Positions 1 through 7,958 of a stretch of 36,272 nucleotides of DNA are shown here, piece after piece. The stretch covers positions 33,802 to 70,073 of the forward strand of contig NZ_QPJQ01000024.1 of assembly GCF_003337275.1 (NCBI RefSeq), given 5' to 3'. Position numbers and translations under genes: made by a program. Every line of letters starts with the position of its first letter. The stretch's first letter is position 1. The DNA is from Marinomonas foliarum (GTDB lineage: Bacteria > Pseudomonadota > Gammaproteobacteria > Pseudomonadales > Marinomonadaceae). The notes under the pieces are model-generated. The model ran no database searches, had not been told where the DNA came from, and worked only from the letters and a program-made list of their open reading frames with translations.

Positions 1-3
1 TAA

Positions 4-80
4 TGGTCGGAGTAGAGAGATTCGAACTCCCGACATCCTGCTCCCAAAGCAGGCGCGCTACCAGACTGCGCTATACTCCG
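4..80 (-). tRNA. tRNA-Pro (anticodon TGG)
   Basis: Read on the minus strand this is a 77-nt tRNA with an encoded CCA end at 4-6. The T arm has GTTCGAATC and the anticodon loop is CTTTGGG, giving anticodon TGG (proline). The acceptor stem CGGAGTA pairs with TACTCCG. It is the last-transcribed tRNA of the operon that lies inside the window, and an identical copy is at 384-460. Confidence 0.97.
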
Positions 81-82
81 AA

Positions 83-158
83 TGGCTCCTCGAACTGGAC
101 TCGAACCAGTGACCCAATGATTAACAGTCATTTGCTCTACCAACTGAGCTATCGAGGA
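83..158 (-). tRNA. tRNA-Asn (anticodon GTT)
   Basis: A 76-nt minus-strand cloverleaf starting TCCTCGA and ending with encoded CCA at 83-85. The D arm AGCTCAGTTGGTAGAGC is canonical and the anticodon loop CTGTTAA gives GTT (asparagine). It is two bases from the adjacent tRNA-Pro and is identical to the copy at 463-538. Confidence 0.97.
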
Positions 159-191
159 ATTAATCAGATTAGAATTCTGTATAGGGATAGT

Positions 192-267
192 TGGTGGGTC
201 GTACTGGATTCGAACCAGTGACCAATTGATTAAAAGTCAACTGCTCTACCAACTGAGCTAACGACCC
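192..267 (-). tRNA. tRNA-Lys (anticodon TTT)
   Basis: A 76-nt minus-strand tRNA beginning GGGTCGT and ending with encoded CCA at 192-194. The acceptor stem GGGTCGT/ACGACCC is perfect, and the anticodon loop CTTTTAA gives TTT (lysine). It lies between tRNA-His and the left Asn-Pro pair. Confidence 0.97.
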
Positions 268-280
268 AACTATCTAGCAA

Positions 281-357
281 TGGGGTGGACGATGGGGCTT
301 GAACCCACGACCGCCGGAATCACAATCCGGAGCTCTACCAACTGAGCTACGCCCACC
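281..357 (-). tRNA. tRNA-His (anticodon GTG)
   Basis: A minus-strand tRNA with encoded CCA at 281-283 and anticodon GTG in the loop TTGTGAT (histidine). The extra 5' G that marks tRNA-His (G-1) is encoded at 357 and faces the discriminator C at 284, giving the family's 8-bp acceptor stem. Confidence 0.96.
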
Positions 358-383
358 ATTACTAATGGTGATGATAAAATAAA

Positions 384-460
384 TGGTCGGAGTAGAGAGA
401 TTCGAACTCCCGACATCCTGCTCCCAAAGCAGGCGCGCTACCAGACTGCGCTATACTCCG
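384..460 (-). tRNA. tRNA-Pro (anticodon TGG), second copy
   Basis: Identical to the tRNA-Pro at 4-80, with encoded CCA at 384-386 and anticodon TGG. It is two bases from the neighbouring tRNA-Asn, as in the first copy. Confidence 0.97.
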
Positions 461-462
461 AA

Positions 463-538
463 TGGCTCCTCGAACTGGACTCGAACCAGTGACCCAATGA
501 TTAACAGTCATTTGCTCTACCAACTGAGCTATCGAGGA
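463..538 (-). tRNA. tRNA-Asn (anticodon GTT), second copy
   Basis: Identical to the tRNA-Asn at 83-158, with encoded CCA at 463-465 and anticodon GTT. It is followed upstream by tRNA-Ser. Confidence 0.97.
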
Positions 539-579
539 ACTAATATTTTATCTTGTCACAACAACCACCTTTTAGAAGA

Positions 580-670
580 TGGCGGAGGAGGAGAGATTCG
601 AACTCTCGGTAGGCTATTAACCTACGCCAGTTTTCAAGACTGGTGCATTAAACCGCTCTGCCACCCCTCC
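580..670 (-). tRNA. tRNA-Ser (anticodon TGA)
   Basis: A 91-nt class II minus-strand tRNA with a long variable arm. The acceptor stem GGAGGGG pairs with CTCCTCC and CCA is encoded at 580-582. The loop TCTTGAAAA gives anticodon TGA (serine). It is the first gene transcribed in the cluster, directly downstream of the promoter at 685-714. Confidence 0.97.
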
Positions 671-684
671 GTTGCGAGCGAGGT

Positions 685-714
685 GTATAATACTGATTTG
701 AAATTTCAGTGCAA
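685..714 (-). promoter_or_regulatory. sigma70-type promoter of the tRNA operon
   Basis: On the minus strand a TTGCAC box (709-714) is followed after 16 bases by TATTAT (687-692), with an overlapping TTATAC reading at 18 bases. A GC-rich discriminator (CACCTCGCTCGC) then leads into tRNA-Ser. A strong promoter with a GC-rich discriminator is typical of growth-rate and stringent-response controlled tRNA operons. I see no other promoter inside the cluster. Confidence 0.7.
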
Positions 715-732
715 CCTCTTTTTTAAAAAAGT

Positions 733-1797
733 TTAACTTTTTTCACTCACGTAGCCTTGATCAGCAGAAGAACGGATCCACACATTAGAATACCAGTAAT
801 AATGCTGCCCTGAATTGTCAGGCATCGTACAGTTTATACGACCACGACCAACACCAAAAGGCTTCGGTGCACTTGCCAGCACTTCCGTCTCAGAAAGCCA
901 CTCAAGGGTCGCCTTTCCTTGACCAGATACATAGCACGCCAAGTCTTTAAAACGATACTTACCTTCTTTAAAAGTCAAACTAATCGACACAGGCTGATCG
1001 GTTGCGTAATCACCACCCGCCTTTTCTGATAAGAGTGGCATTGGCTTAGCATTTAACTTTGTTTTTAATGTTGATAATTTGGCATAAGCACCAGACGCAG
1101 GGAAACGAGGCAGATTTTCGAAGTCAGAATCTGCACTTACCACGCCAGACTGTTGTCCGAATGCCATAATCCCCCTCTCTTTCATCATGCTACGAATCTG
1201 CCCATTAGACTCACCATAAGGATAAGCCAGCATTTTTGGTGAGCTTCCGAGGTACTTAACCAGCAAACCTTCAACAGTATCTACTTCATTTGTCATACGT
1301 GACATCCAAGCGTCATCGGTTTCACCCTTCTCTTTACGCAACATATAAGGATGACTAATTGTATGGTTAGCGAACACACCACCAGACTTCTCCATCTCCT
1401 TCATCTGCTCCCAAGTTAAAAAGCTACGGCTTTTACGCTCTACTGGTTCAGTATTGATAAACACCGTAAAAGGAAAATTCCTTTCTTTTAAGACAGGAAA
1501 TCCCGCTTGGTAAATGTTGCGATAAGCATCATCAAATGAAATCGCCACGGCTTTTTCAGGTAACGCTTTATTCGCTTTTAGATCATCCAATGCAGAACGT
1601 AAATCCACAACTTGAAAGCCTGCATTTTTTAAATAGTCCATATGTTCAGTAAACTGCTCAGGCGTCACCGAAGTTGATTTAGGCGAGCTAGCACTTACAT
1701 GATGGTATTGCAGAACTGGCAAATAATCTTGCGCCTGAAGCATCGTACTTGCACTTAGGGCAGCGATGACAACGCTATAACGAGCCTTTGACAACAT
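733..1797 (-). CDS. secreted polysaccharide deacetylase family protein
   Basis: This 354-residue protein has an N-terminal signal peptide (residues 1-22, likely cut after LQA) and a NodB-homology deacetylase domain. Visible motifs are LQYHHV near 29-34, SFDD at 87-90 (catalytic base and metal Asp), NHTISHP at 144-150 (the two metal-binding His) and AYPYGE near 191. The order resembles PgaB/IcaB-type poly-N-acetylglucosamine deacetylases, but the substrate cannot be read from sequence. Residues after about 255 form an extra region with two cysteines that I do not recognise. The start is supported by AAGGA about 7 bases upstream. It stands alone between the tRNA operon and the divergent kbl-tdh pair, so no pga/ica biosynthesis genes are near to define its role. 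Confidence 0.88.
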   Translation of the reverse strand: MLSKARYSVVIAALSASTMLQAQDYLPVLQYHHVSASSPKSTSVTPEQFTEHMDYLKNAGFQVVDLRSALDDLKANKALPEKAVAISFDDAYRNIYQAGFPVLKERNFPFTVFINTEPVERKSRSFLTWEQMKEMEKSGGVFANHTISHPYMLRKEKGETDDAWMSRMTNEVDTVEGLLVKYLGSSPKMLAYPYGESNGQIRSMMKERGIMAFGQQSGVVSADSDFENLPRFPASGAYAKLSTLKTKLNAKPMPLLSEKAGGDYATDQPVSISLTFKEGKYRFKDLACYVSGQGKATLEWLSETEVLASAPKPFGVGRGRINCTMPDNSGQHYYWYSNVWIRSSADQGYVSEKS

Positions 1798-1998
1798 GTC
1801 TATTCCTTATTGATTAATATTTATGCTCATTCTACGTGACGAATAGCAGGTCTGACCAGCTCACCAAAACACTACAAACTGTTATGGCTATTTTCTCATG
1901 TCACTGCATCTACTCATTTTCATAGCACCCTCCTACACTCAAGAGACATCAAGGAGCTCTCAACAAAAGGAATAACTATCTCCACAAGAGGAAAAATC

Positions 1999-3219
1999 AT
2001 GAGTAAATCCGCTTTTTACAAAAATTTGGGCAATCAACTCCACACACTTAAGCAAGAAGGCCTTTATAAAGTTGAGCGTCCTCTAACAACACCACAAGCA
2101 AGCCAAATCAATACAGCCGATCAATCACCTCTAATTAATCTGTGCGCAAATAATTACCTTGGTTTGGCAAATGATAGCCAAGTCACAAAAACCGCTCACC
2201 AAGCACTAAATGACTACGGCTACGGCATGGCTTCAGTACGTTTTATTTGTGGTACGCAAAACATACACACCCGATTAGAGAAAAGCCTTAGTGATTTTCT
2301 ACAAATGGAAGACACCATACTTTATTCTTCTTGTTTTGATGCCAACGGCGGCTTATTTGAAACTATACTCAGCGATAAAGACGCTGTCATCAGTGATGCG
2401 CTCAATCACGCCAGCATTATTGACGGTATTCGCCTATGCAAAGCAAAGCGCTACCGTTACGCCAATAACGACATGAATGAACTGGAAGACAAATTACAAC
2501 AAGCCGATAAAGATGGGGCGAAAACCAAACTCATTGTCACTGATGGTGTTTTCTCTATGGATGGCATAATTGCCGACCTAAAATCCATCTGCGACCTTGC
2601 TGATAAGTACGATGCGTTAGTAATGGTAGACGACTCTCATGCAGTAGGTTTTTTGGGCGAAAATGGCCGAGGTAGCCATGAGTACTGCAATGTACTTGGT
2701 CGTATCGACATTATCACAGGAACATTGGGCAAAGCGTTAGGTGGCGCATCTGGTGGCTATACCAGCGCTTCAGCAGACATTGTTGATTGGCTTCGTCAAC
2801 GCTCTCGCCCATACTTGTTTTCAAATTCATTAGCACCAGTTATCGCAGCCACCAGCTTACAGATTGTAGAATCCCTAAAAAAAGGCGATTCAGCCCGCAA
2901 ACAACTAAAAGCAAACAGCCAATACTTCCGCACCCAAATGAACGCCCTAGGCTTCAACCTAGTGCCTGGCGATCACCCTATTATTCCTGTTATTTTAGGG
3001 GACGCAAAACTCGCACAAGAGATGGCAAATGCGCTATATAAAGAAGGGATCTTTGTAACCGGATTCGCCTACCCAGTTGTTCCAATGGGCAAAGCCAGAA
3101 TTCGCACACAAATGTCAGCGTCACTAACAAGGGAACAGCTCGATCTTGCCATAGCCGCCTTTACCAAGGTAGGCCGCGAGATGGGTGTCATTGAAGGAAA
3201 AAGGGAAGGAAATAAATAA
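1999..3219 (+). CDS. kbl: 2-amino-3-ketobutyrate CoA ligase (glycine C-acetyltransferase)
   Basis: Kbl is the second enzyme of threonine breakdown. It cleaves 2-amino-3-ketobutyrate with CoA to glycine and acetyl-CoA. The 406-residue protein is a fold-type I PLP enzyme of the alpha-oxoamine synthase family. The early motif NNYLGLA is at 51-57, the cofactor-binding DDSHAVG at 211-217 and the PLP lysine in GTLGKALGG at K245, one residue from its position in E. coli Kbl. Length is close to the usual 398. GAGG precedes the ATG. Its TAA stop shares its last base with the tdh start (TAATG), so the two are translationally coupled. The C-terminal tail after residue 397 is Lys/Glu-rich and slightly longer than usual. 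Confidence 0.97.
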   Translation: MSKSAFYKNLGNQLHTLKQEGLYKVERPLTTPQASQINTADQSPLINLCANNYLGLANDSQVTKTAHQALNDYGYGMASVRFICGTQNIHTRLEKSLSDFLQMEDTILYSSCFDANGGLFETILSDKDAVISDALNHASIIDGIRLCKAKRYRYANNDMNELEDKLQQADKDGAKTKLIVTDGVFSMDGIIADLKSICDLADKYDALVMVDDSHAVGFLGENGRGSHEYCNVLGRIDIITGTLGKALGGASGGYTSASADIVDWLRQRSRPYLFSNSLAPVIAATSLQIVESLKKGDSARKQLKANSQYFRTQMNALGFNLVPGDHPIIPVILGDAKLAQEMANALYKEGIFVTGFAYPVVPMGKARIRTQMSASLTREQLDLAIAAFTKVGREMGVIEGKREGNK

Positions 3220-4244
3220 TGAAAACGCTTGCGAAACTTCATGCGAAAAAAGGAATTTGGATGACAGACGCCCCGCATCCAGAATGTGGACATAACGATG
3301 TCGTTATCAAAATAAGCAAAACCGCCATCTGTGGAACAGATATGCATATCTATCAATGGGACGAATGGGCACAAAACACTATTCCTGTGCCCATGACCGT
3401 TGGCCATGAATTTGTAGGAGAGATAACAGAAATTGGTCCTGAAGTGTCTGGGTTCAATATAGGCGACCGTGTTTCTGGGGAAGGTCATATTACTTGTGGC
3501 CATTGCCGAAACTGTCGTGCCGGCCGTCGCCATCTGTGTCGAACAACACTTGGGGTTGGCGTCAATCGCACAGGCGCTTTCGCGGAATATTTGGTCATTC
3601 CAGCCAGCAACGCATTCAAGATCCCCAAAAACATCAGCGACGATATGGCGGCTATATTCGATCCTTTTGGTAACGCTACTCACACCGCCCTGTCATTCGA
3701 TTTAATCGGCGAAGACGTTTTAATCACTGGCGCTGGGCCAATTGGCGCCATGGCAGCAGCCATTGCTAAGCATGTAGGTGCGCGCAATGTAGTGATTACC
3801 GATGTAAACGACTTCCGCCTAGATCTGGCAAAAAAAATGGGCGCGACCCGCACCGTCAACGTCAGCCGTGAATCATTAAAAGATGTGATGAACGAGATAG
3901 ACATGCACGAAGGATTCGATGTTGGATTAGAAATGTCAGGCAATGACACAGCGTTCCGCTCTATGCTGGAATGCATGAATCACGGCGGGAAAATTGCCAT
4001 GCTAGGCATTCCAGGAAAAGACACACAGATAGACTGGAACCAAGTCATTTTTAAAGGCCTTATAATCAAAGGTATTTATGGACGAGAAATGTACGAAACT
4101 TGGTATAAAATGGTTGCCATGCTGCAATCTGGCTTAGACATTTCCCCCATCATCACCCACCGCTTTCATGTTGATGAATTTCAACAAGGCTTCGACACAA
4201 TGGGGTCAGGTAAATCAGGAAAAGTGATTCTGGACTGGAATTAA
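3219..4244 (+). CDS. tdh: L-threonine 3-dehydrogenase
   Basis: Tdh oxidises L-threonine with NAD+ to 2-amino-3-ketobutyrate, the substrate of the upstream kbl product. The 341 residues match the usual length exactly. It is a zinc-dependent medium-chain dehydrogenase. Catalytic zinc residues are C38 in AICGTD and H63-E64 in GHEF, and the structural zinc cysteines are C93, C96, C99 and C107. The Rossmann motif GAGPIG is at 171-176. Overlap of one base with kbl shows a bicistronic operon. All expected residues are intact, so the pathway should be functional and supply glycine and acetyl-CoA from threonine. Confidence 0.98.
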   Translation: MKTLAKLHAKKGIWMTDAPHPECGHNDVVIKISKTAICGTDMHIYQWDEWAQNTIPVPMTVGHEFVGEITEIGPEVSGFNIGDRVSGEGHITCGHCRNCRAGRRHLCRTTLGVGVNRTGAFAEYLVIPASNAFKIPKNISDDMAAIFDPFGNATHTALSFDLIGEDVLITGAGPIGAMAAAIAKHVGARNVVITDVNDFRLDLAKKMGATRTVNVSRESLKDVMNEIDMHEGFDVGLEMSGNDTAFRSMLECMNHGGKIAMLGIPGKDTQIDWNQVIFKGLIIKGIYGREMYETWYKMVAMLQSGLDISPIITHRFHVDEFQQGFDTMGSGKSGKVILDWN

Positions 4245-4260
4245 ATCCACCTTGGTTATT

Positions 4261-4301
4261 GCGTCTAGAAGATGATCGCGTTAGCGTATTCTTTTAGACG
4301 C
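4261..4301 (+). other. stem-loop spanning the nudC start region
   Basis: Arms GCGTCTAGAAG (4261-4271) and CTTTTAGACGC (4291-4301) pair at 10 of 11 positions plus one G-U in RNA. The 19-base loop begins with the first possible nudC start codon at 4272. There is no following T-run, so it is not a standard terminator. It could shield that start or act as a processing or attenuation structure between tdh and nudC. Confidence 0.45.
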
Positions 4302-5126
4302 AAACCGAGCAATCACATGTTAGAAATAGGCACTCAAACTCACCCTCTTCCTCATCAAGATGCGCTTTATATATTGCTCCACCGCAACCAAGTCTTAATA
4401 GAGCTAGATAATGAATTTTTGATTCCCTTTACTCACTTTCAGCCCAACTCCAAAATGAGCGCTATTTATTGTGGGCAATGGCACGGCCAAGATGTCTTTG
4501 TATGTCGTTTTGAATCTATTCCCAAAGGCTTTTCCGAAATTGGCCTAAGGGAGTTACTGTTTTTACAAGATCAAGCCCATTACCTCTTACTCAGCCGGGC
4601 ACACCAACTATCCACATGGGACAGAGACCATCAATTCTGTGGTCGCTGTGGCGCGCCCATGAATGAAAAGCACACCAAAGAGCACACCAAAATTTGCTCT
4701 GTTTGCAACCTACGCCACTACCCTAGAATTTCTCCCTGCATCATCGTCTCCATCCGTAATGGCGACCAAATACTGCTTGCTCGAGGCCCACAAGCTCCAA
4801 AAGATAGATATAGCAACATCGCAGGATTTGTTGAGGCGGGCGAAACCTTGGAACAGGCAGTAGCTCGTGAAATACAAGAAGAAGTCGGACTTGAGGTAAC
4901 CAACATACGCTATGTTGATAGTCAGCCTTGGTCCTTTCCACACCAACTCATGGTCGGCTTTTTTGCTGATTACGCTGGCGGTGACATTACACCCGCTCCA
5001 GGCGAGATTGAAGAAGCTAATTGGTACCCAATTGATAACTTGCCGAACACCCCAAACAACGCGACGATTTCAGGACAGCTGATTAATTTACATGTGGAAC
5101 ACATAAAAAAAGCAAAAACTCACTAG
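4272..5126 (+). CDS. nudC: NAD(+)-capped RNA / NADH diphosphatase NudC
   Basis: NudC hydrolyses NADH/NAD+ to the mononucleotide plus AMP and removes NAD caps from RNA 5' ends. Counted from 4272 the protein has 284 residues. A four-cysteine zinc ribbon lies at C123, C126, C142 and C145. The Nudix box GFVEAGETLEQ...REIQEE is at 185-204, and SQPWSFP (217-223), the signature that separates NudC from other Nudix enzymes, follows. The start is uncertain: 4272 has almost no ribosome-binding site and sits in a hairpin loop, while ATG 4317 gives 269 residues, nearer the 257 of E. coli, but also lacks a clear site. It lies 27 bp after tdh on the same strand and may be partly cotranscribed with it. Confidence 0.95.
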   Translation: MIALAYSFRRKPSNHMLEIGTQTHPLPHQDALYILLHRNQVLIELDNEFLIPFTHFQPNSKMSAIYCGQWHGQDVFVCRFESIPKGFSEIGLRELLFLQDQAHYLLLSRAHQLSTWDRDHQFCGRCGAPMNEKHTKEHTKICSVCNLRHYPRISPCIIVSIRNGDQILLARGPQAPKDRYSNIAGFVEAGETLEQAVAREIQEEVGLEVTNIRYVDSQPWSFPHQLMVGFFADYAGGDITPAPGEIEEANWYPIDNLPNTPNNATISGQLINLHVEHIKKAKTH

Positions 5127-5144
5127 CTTCTTCTTTTCCTTTTC

Positions 5145-5175
5145 AGGCACACGCTTTATAGAAAGTGTAGTGCCT
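5145..5175 (+). terminator. hairpin downstream of nudC
   Basis: AGGCAC plus ACGCTTT pairs with AAAGTGT plus GTGCCT, a 13-bp stem with one bulged A, one G-U and the loop ATAG. Only a short A-rich stretch follows, without a U-run, so it is a weak terminator candidate or an RNA-processing hairpin for the nudC transcript. Confidence 0.4.
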
Positions 5176-5302
5176 AAAAGCGCCCCCAATTCATCGATTT
5201 TATTCCTTCTCCGCTAGAAATCCTTGAGTAAATACCTATACTAGCCACCCAGATAAGTAACGACTCATTCACTTCCCATAAAAGAATAAAACTGAGAACC
5301 TC

Positions 5303-6214
5303 GTGGAAGACCTACTAAATTCAATCGAACAAAAAGTAAAACCATTAATAGGTTTAGGCAAAGTCGCAGATTACATTCCTGCTCTAGCGAATGTAGATCC
5401 GAATCAATTTGGTATTGCCATCTACAGCAACGATGGAAAGCTCTATCATGCAGGTCAAGCTTATACAGACTTCTCTATCCAGAGTATTTCTAAAGTCTTT
5501 AGCTTGACCCTTGCCATCAAACATTATGGCGAAGACATGTGGAAGCGAGTTGGACGTGAACCTTCCGGTAACCCATTTAATTCCCTCGTGCAGTTAGAAT
5601 ACGAAGCAGGCGTACCCAGAAACCCTTTCATCAATGCTGGCGCCTTGGTCATCAGTGATATGAATCAGTCTCGTTTTGCCTCGCCACATTACGCCATGCG
5701 AGAGTTTATTCGTCGCTTAGCCGATAACCCCCATTTGAATTCTGACCACATCGTTGCCAGCTCTGAATATGAGTTTCGTGCTCGAAATGCTTCCATGGCG
5801 TACTTAATGAAAGCCTTTGGTAATTTCGAAAATGATGTAGAGGATGTCTTGCATAGTTACTTCGATAACTGTGCCATGCGCATGAATTGTGTGGACTTAG
5901 CAAAAGCCTTTAGCTTCCTTGCCAACAAGGGCTTCTCTCAGCTTAGTGGTGAGCAAGTACTTAGTGCGCGAGAAACTACTCAGGTAAACGGTCTACTCGC
6001 CACCAGCGGCTTATATGACGAAGCTGGCAACTTTGCTTATCGTGTTGGACTACCAGGCAAAAGCGGTGTAGGCGGCGGTATTCTTGCCATCGTCCCAAAT
6101 CGTTTTTCAGTTTGTGTTTGGTCACCCGAACTGAACAAATCGGGCAATTCACTAGCGGGCATGGCTGCGCTTGAAGCCCTATCGGAAAGCATCGGCTGGT
6201 CGGTATTTGGTTAG
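5303..6214 (+). CDS. glsA: glutaminase (serine-type, GlsA/GlsB family)
   Basis: This enzyme converts L-glutamine to glutamate and ammonia in the cytoplasm. The 303-residue length matches the family (E. coli GlsB is 308). The active-site Ser-x-x-Lys is visible as S61-I-S-K64 in [10 protein letters not shown], a beta-lactamase-like nucleophile motif. RNPFINAGA (residues 105-113), the family's conserved substrate-pocket stretch, follows, and the glycine-rich GKSGVGGGI block near the C-terminus is also typical. The start is GTG at 5303 with only a weak purine stretch before it. I see no in-frame ATG that gives a full-length protein. It is monocistronic, ending at the terminator at 6254-6280. Confidence 0.95.
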   Translation: MEDLLNSIEQKVKPLIGLGKVADYIPALANVDPNQFGIAIYSNDGKLYHAGQAYTDFSIQSISKVFSLTLAIKHYGEDMWKRVGREPSGNPFNSLVQLEYEAGVPRNPFINAGALVISDMNQSRFASPHYAMREFIRRLADNPHLNSDHIVASSEYEFRARNASMAYLMKAFGNFENDVEDVLHSYFDNCAMRMNCVDLAKAFSFLANKGFSQLSGEQVLSARETTQVNGLLATSGLYDEAGNFAYRVGLPGKSGVGGGILAIVPNRFSVCVWSPELNKSGNSLAGMAALEALSESIGWSVFG

Positions 6215-6253
6215 GCTTAAACTAGAGCCAAAACGCTCACAGCTAAAACAGAA

Positions 6254-6280
6254 AAGGGCTTCATGAGAAGCCCTTTTTTA
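6254..6280 (+). terminator. rho-independent terminator of glsA
   Basis: AAGGGCTTC pairs with GAAGCCCTT-type sequence around a short ATGA loop and is followed by a run of T. It lies 40 bases after the glsA stop and has the textbook intrinsic-terminator shape. Confidence 0.88.
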
Positions 6281-6286
6281 GCATCA

Positions 6287-6459
6287 CTGTTTTTAACAAA
6301 ATATTGGCGAGCACAGTCATCACCTAGTTAGAGATGGCTTCACGAGCGAAGCCAAGACGAGGCAAAAACAGACGAAAAAGCGGAGTTTATGGGTTATAAA
6401 TGAGCATTTTGAGTCTGTTTTTAACAAAGTATTGGCGAGCTAAGTAGCCATCCAGTTAG
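6287..6459. repeat. intergenic repeat: direct repeats around a 59-bp imperfect palindrome
   Basis: Two 45-base direct repeats (6287-6331 and 6415-6459), both starting CTGTTTTTAACAAA, bracket a spacer. The palindrome lies in that spacer and runs into copy 2. Its outer arms AAAAACAGAC (6364-6373) and GTCTGTTTTT (6413-6422) pair perfectly, and inner blocks AGTTTAT/ATAAAT and AGC/GAGC continue the symmetry. Copy 2 runs four bases into the end of ppnN. No protein is encoded. The architecture resembles dispersed intergenic (REP/MITE-like) repeats of marine gammaproteobacteria; whether it is dispersed here needs the genome. Confidence 0.6.
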
Positions 6460-7826
6460 TCTGTGATAACTTTGTAACAAGGAACATAAGCACTGCCCGG
6501 CAACTTCATCCGTTGCTGACGAACAAACGCTTGCAACAAGGCATCCAGTTTCGCCAATAACGCTTTATCGCCATGAATCTCGAACGGCCCAAACTCTTTG
6601 ATGTACGCCACGCCTTGCGCTTTCACGTTGCCGGCAACGATAGACGAAAAGGCACGACGTAAATCCGCGGCAAGCAAATGCGTCTCTTGATTGAAGTGTA
6701 GGTTCAGCTCACGCACTTTTTCATGGGTTGGCTCAAACGGATATTGGAATTCTTCTGGAATATGCAGTTTCCAGTTGTAGTAAAACGCATCTTGATGGGC
6801 TTTACGATACTGGCGAACTTCTTCCATACCTTGCTTCATGGCACGGGCAACTTCCACTTCGTCTTCAATAATAATACGGTATTTATTTTGTGCTTCCGAA
6901 CCTAATACCTCGCCAATGAAGGCGTGAATTTGCTCGAAATACTCGGCACTCTCTTTTGGTCCTGAAAACACTAATGGAAAAGGCACGCCAGCATTTTTCG
7001 GGTGTAGCAAGATTCCCAAAATATACAGAATTTCTTCTGCGGTTCCAGCACCACCAGGGAAAACGACAATACCGTGACCAACACGGACAAAGGCTTCTAG
7101 ACGCTTCTCGATATCCGGCATGATAACTAGCTGGTTTACGATAGGATTCGGAGATTCTGCCGCAATAATACCTGGCTCTGTTAAGCCTAAATACACGCCA
7201 TTCTTCATACGCTGTTTGGCATGCGCAATGGCAGCGCCTTTCATCGGCCCTTTCATCGCCCCTGGCCCACAACCAGTACAAATATTCAGTTCACGCAAGC
7301 CCAATTCATGACCTACGCGTTTAGTATAATCGTACTCGTGACGAGCAATAGAATGGCCACCCCAACACACAATCATGTCTGGATTTTGAATACGTCGGAA
7401 CACATTGGCGTTACGTAATAGCTCAAATACCACATTGGTTAGCTTGTCTGAGCTGGCATTCTCAAGACCGCGAGCAAGAATTTCATGTTGAGTAAAAATA
7501 ATGTCACGTAATACGCTGAATAACATCTCACGCACACTGCTGATCATCTTTCCATCTACAAACGCACTGCCTGGTGCATTTTTAAGCTGTAGCTTCACAC
7601 CTCGTTCTTGCTGCACGATGCGGATTTCAAAATCTTTAAATTCTTCCATCACTGCTTGTGGATCATCCGAGTCGCTACCGCAATTCAAAATAGCCAAAGA
7701 ACAGCGGTGAAATAAGTCATGAAGCGGACCCGACTCTTCTGACAAACGAAAAATCTCATCCTGAGACAACATCTCTAACGAACCTTTCGGTGCGACTAAC
7801 GCATCAACGCGATCTTCGTACTGCAT
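6456..7826 (-). CDS. ppnN: pyrimidine/purine nucleotide 5'-monophosphate nucleosidase
   Basis: PpnN (YgdH) splits nucleoside monophosphates into base and ribose-5-phosphate and is stimulated by (p)ppGpp in E. coli. The LOG-family signature PGGAGTAEE is at residues 257-265 of the chosen protein, and an upstream glycine-rich CWGGHS and GCGPGAMKG frame the nucleotide pocket. The N- and C-terminal extensions characteristic of PpnN are present. I chose ATG 7826 (456 residues, E. coli 454) because AAGGAGG sits 6 bases upstream. An in-frame ATG at 7847 would add seven residues but places that ribosome-binding site inside the gene. It is a single gene, tail-to-tail with glsA. Confidence 0.95.
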   Translation of the reverse strand: MQYEDRVDALVAPKGSLEMLSQDEIFRLSEESGPLHDLFHRCSLAILNCGSDSDDPQAVMEEFKDFEIRIVQQERGVKLQLKNAPGSAFVDGKMISSVREMLFSVLRDIIFTQHEILARGLENASSDKLTNVVFELLRNANVFRRIQNPDMIVCWGGHSIARHEYDYTKRVGHELGLRELNICTGCGPGAMKGPMKGAAIAHAKQRMKNGVYLGLTEPGIIAAESPNPIVNQLVIMPDIEKRLEAFVRVGHGIVVFPGGAGTAEEILYILGILLHPKNAGVPFPLVFSGPKESAEYFEQIHAFIGEVLGSEAQNKYRIIIEDEVEVARAMKQGMEEVRQYRKAHQDAFYYNWKLHIPEEFQYPFEPTHEKVRELNLHFNQETHLLAADLRRAFSSIVAGNVKAQGVAYIKEFGPFEIHGDKALLAKLDALLQAFVRQQRMKLPGSAYVPCYKVITD

Positions 7827-7958
7827 GATCGCCCTCCTTATTCTCAATTTAATAATGTCTTTGAATATGATTACCTCTAAATATAGTGGTCGCGCAATAG
7901 CCTTTTATCAAGCTTTAGCGATCAACTTAGTGAAAATAGTCAGAGTGAAATCAATTAT

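Larger units (their letters stand above)
2..159. repeat. tRNA Pro-Asn direct repeat, copy 1
   Basis: This segment contains tRNA-Pro and tRNA-Asn and is identical, base for base as far as I can compare by eye, to 382-539. The offset is 380 bp. The identity ends within one base of the outer tRNA ends, so spacers flanking the pair were not conserved or not copied. Confidence 0.9.
382..539. repeat. tRNA Pro-Asn direct repeat, copy 2
   Basis: Second copy of the 158-bp segment at 2-159. It lies promoter-proximal in the operon, between tRNA-His and tRNA-Ser. Exact identity points to recent duplication or continuing gene conversion. Confidence 0.9.

Noticed and set aside
3..736. Open frames of 72 and 117 codons across the tRNA genes
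   Set aside because: They read antisense to the tRNAs; the repeated peptide simply mirrors the duplicated tRNA-Pro/Asn segment.
3069..3683. Long antisense frame (204 codons) across the kbl-tdh junction
   Set aside because: It is a shadow of two well-supported genes, has no ribosome-binding site of note and no recognisable protein features.
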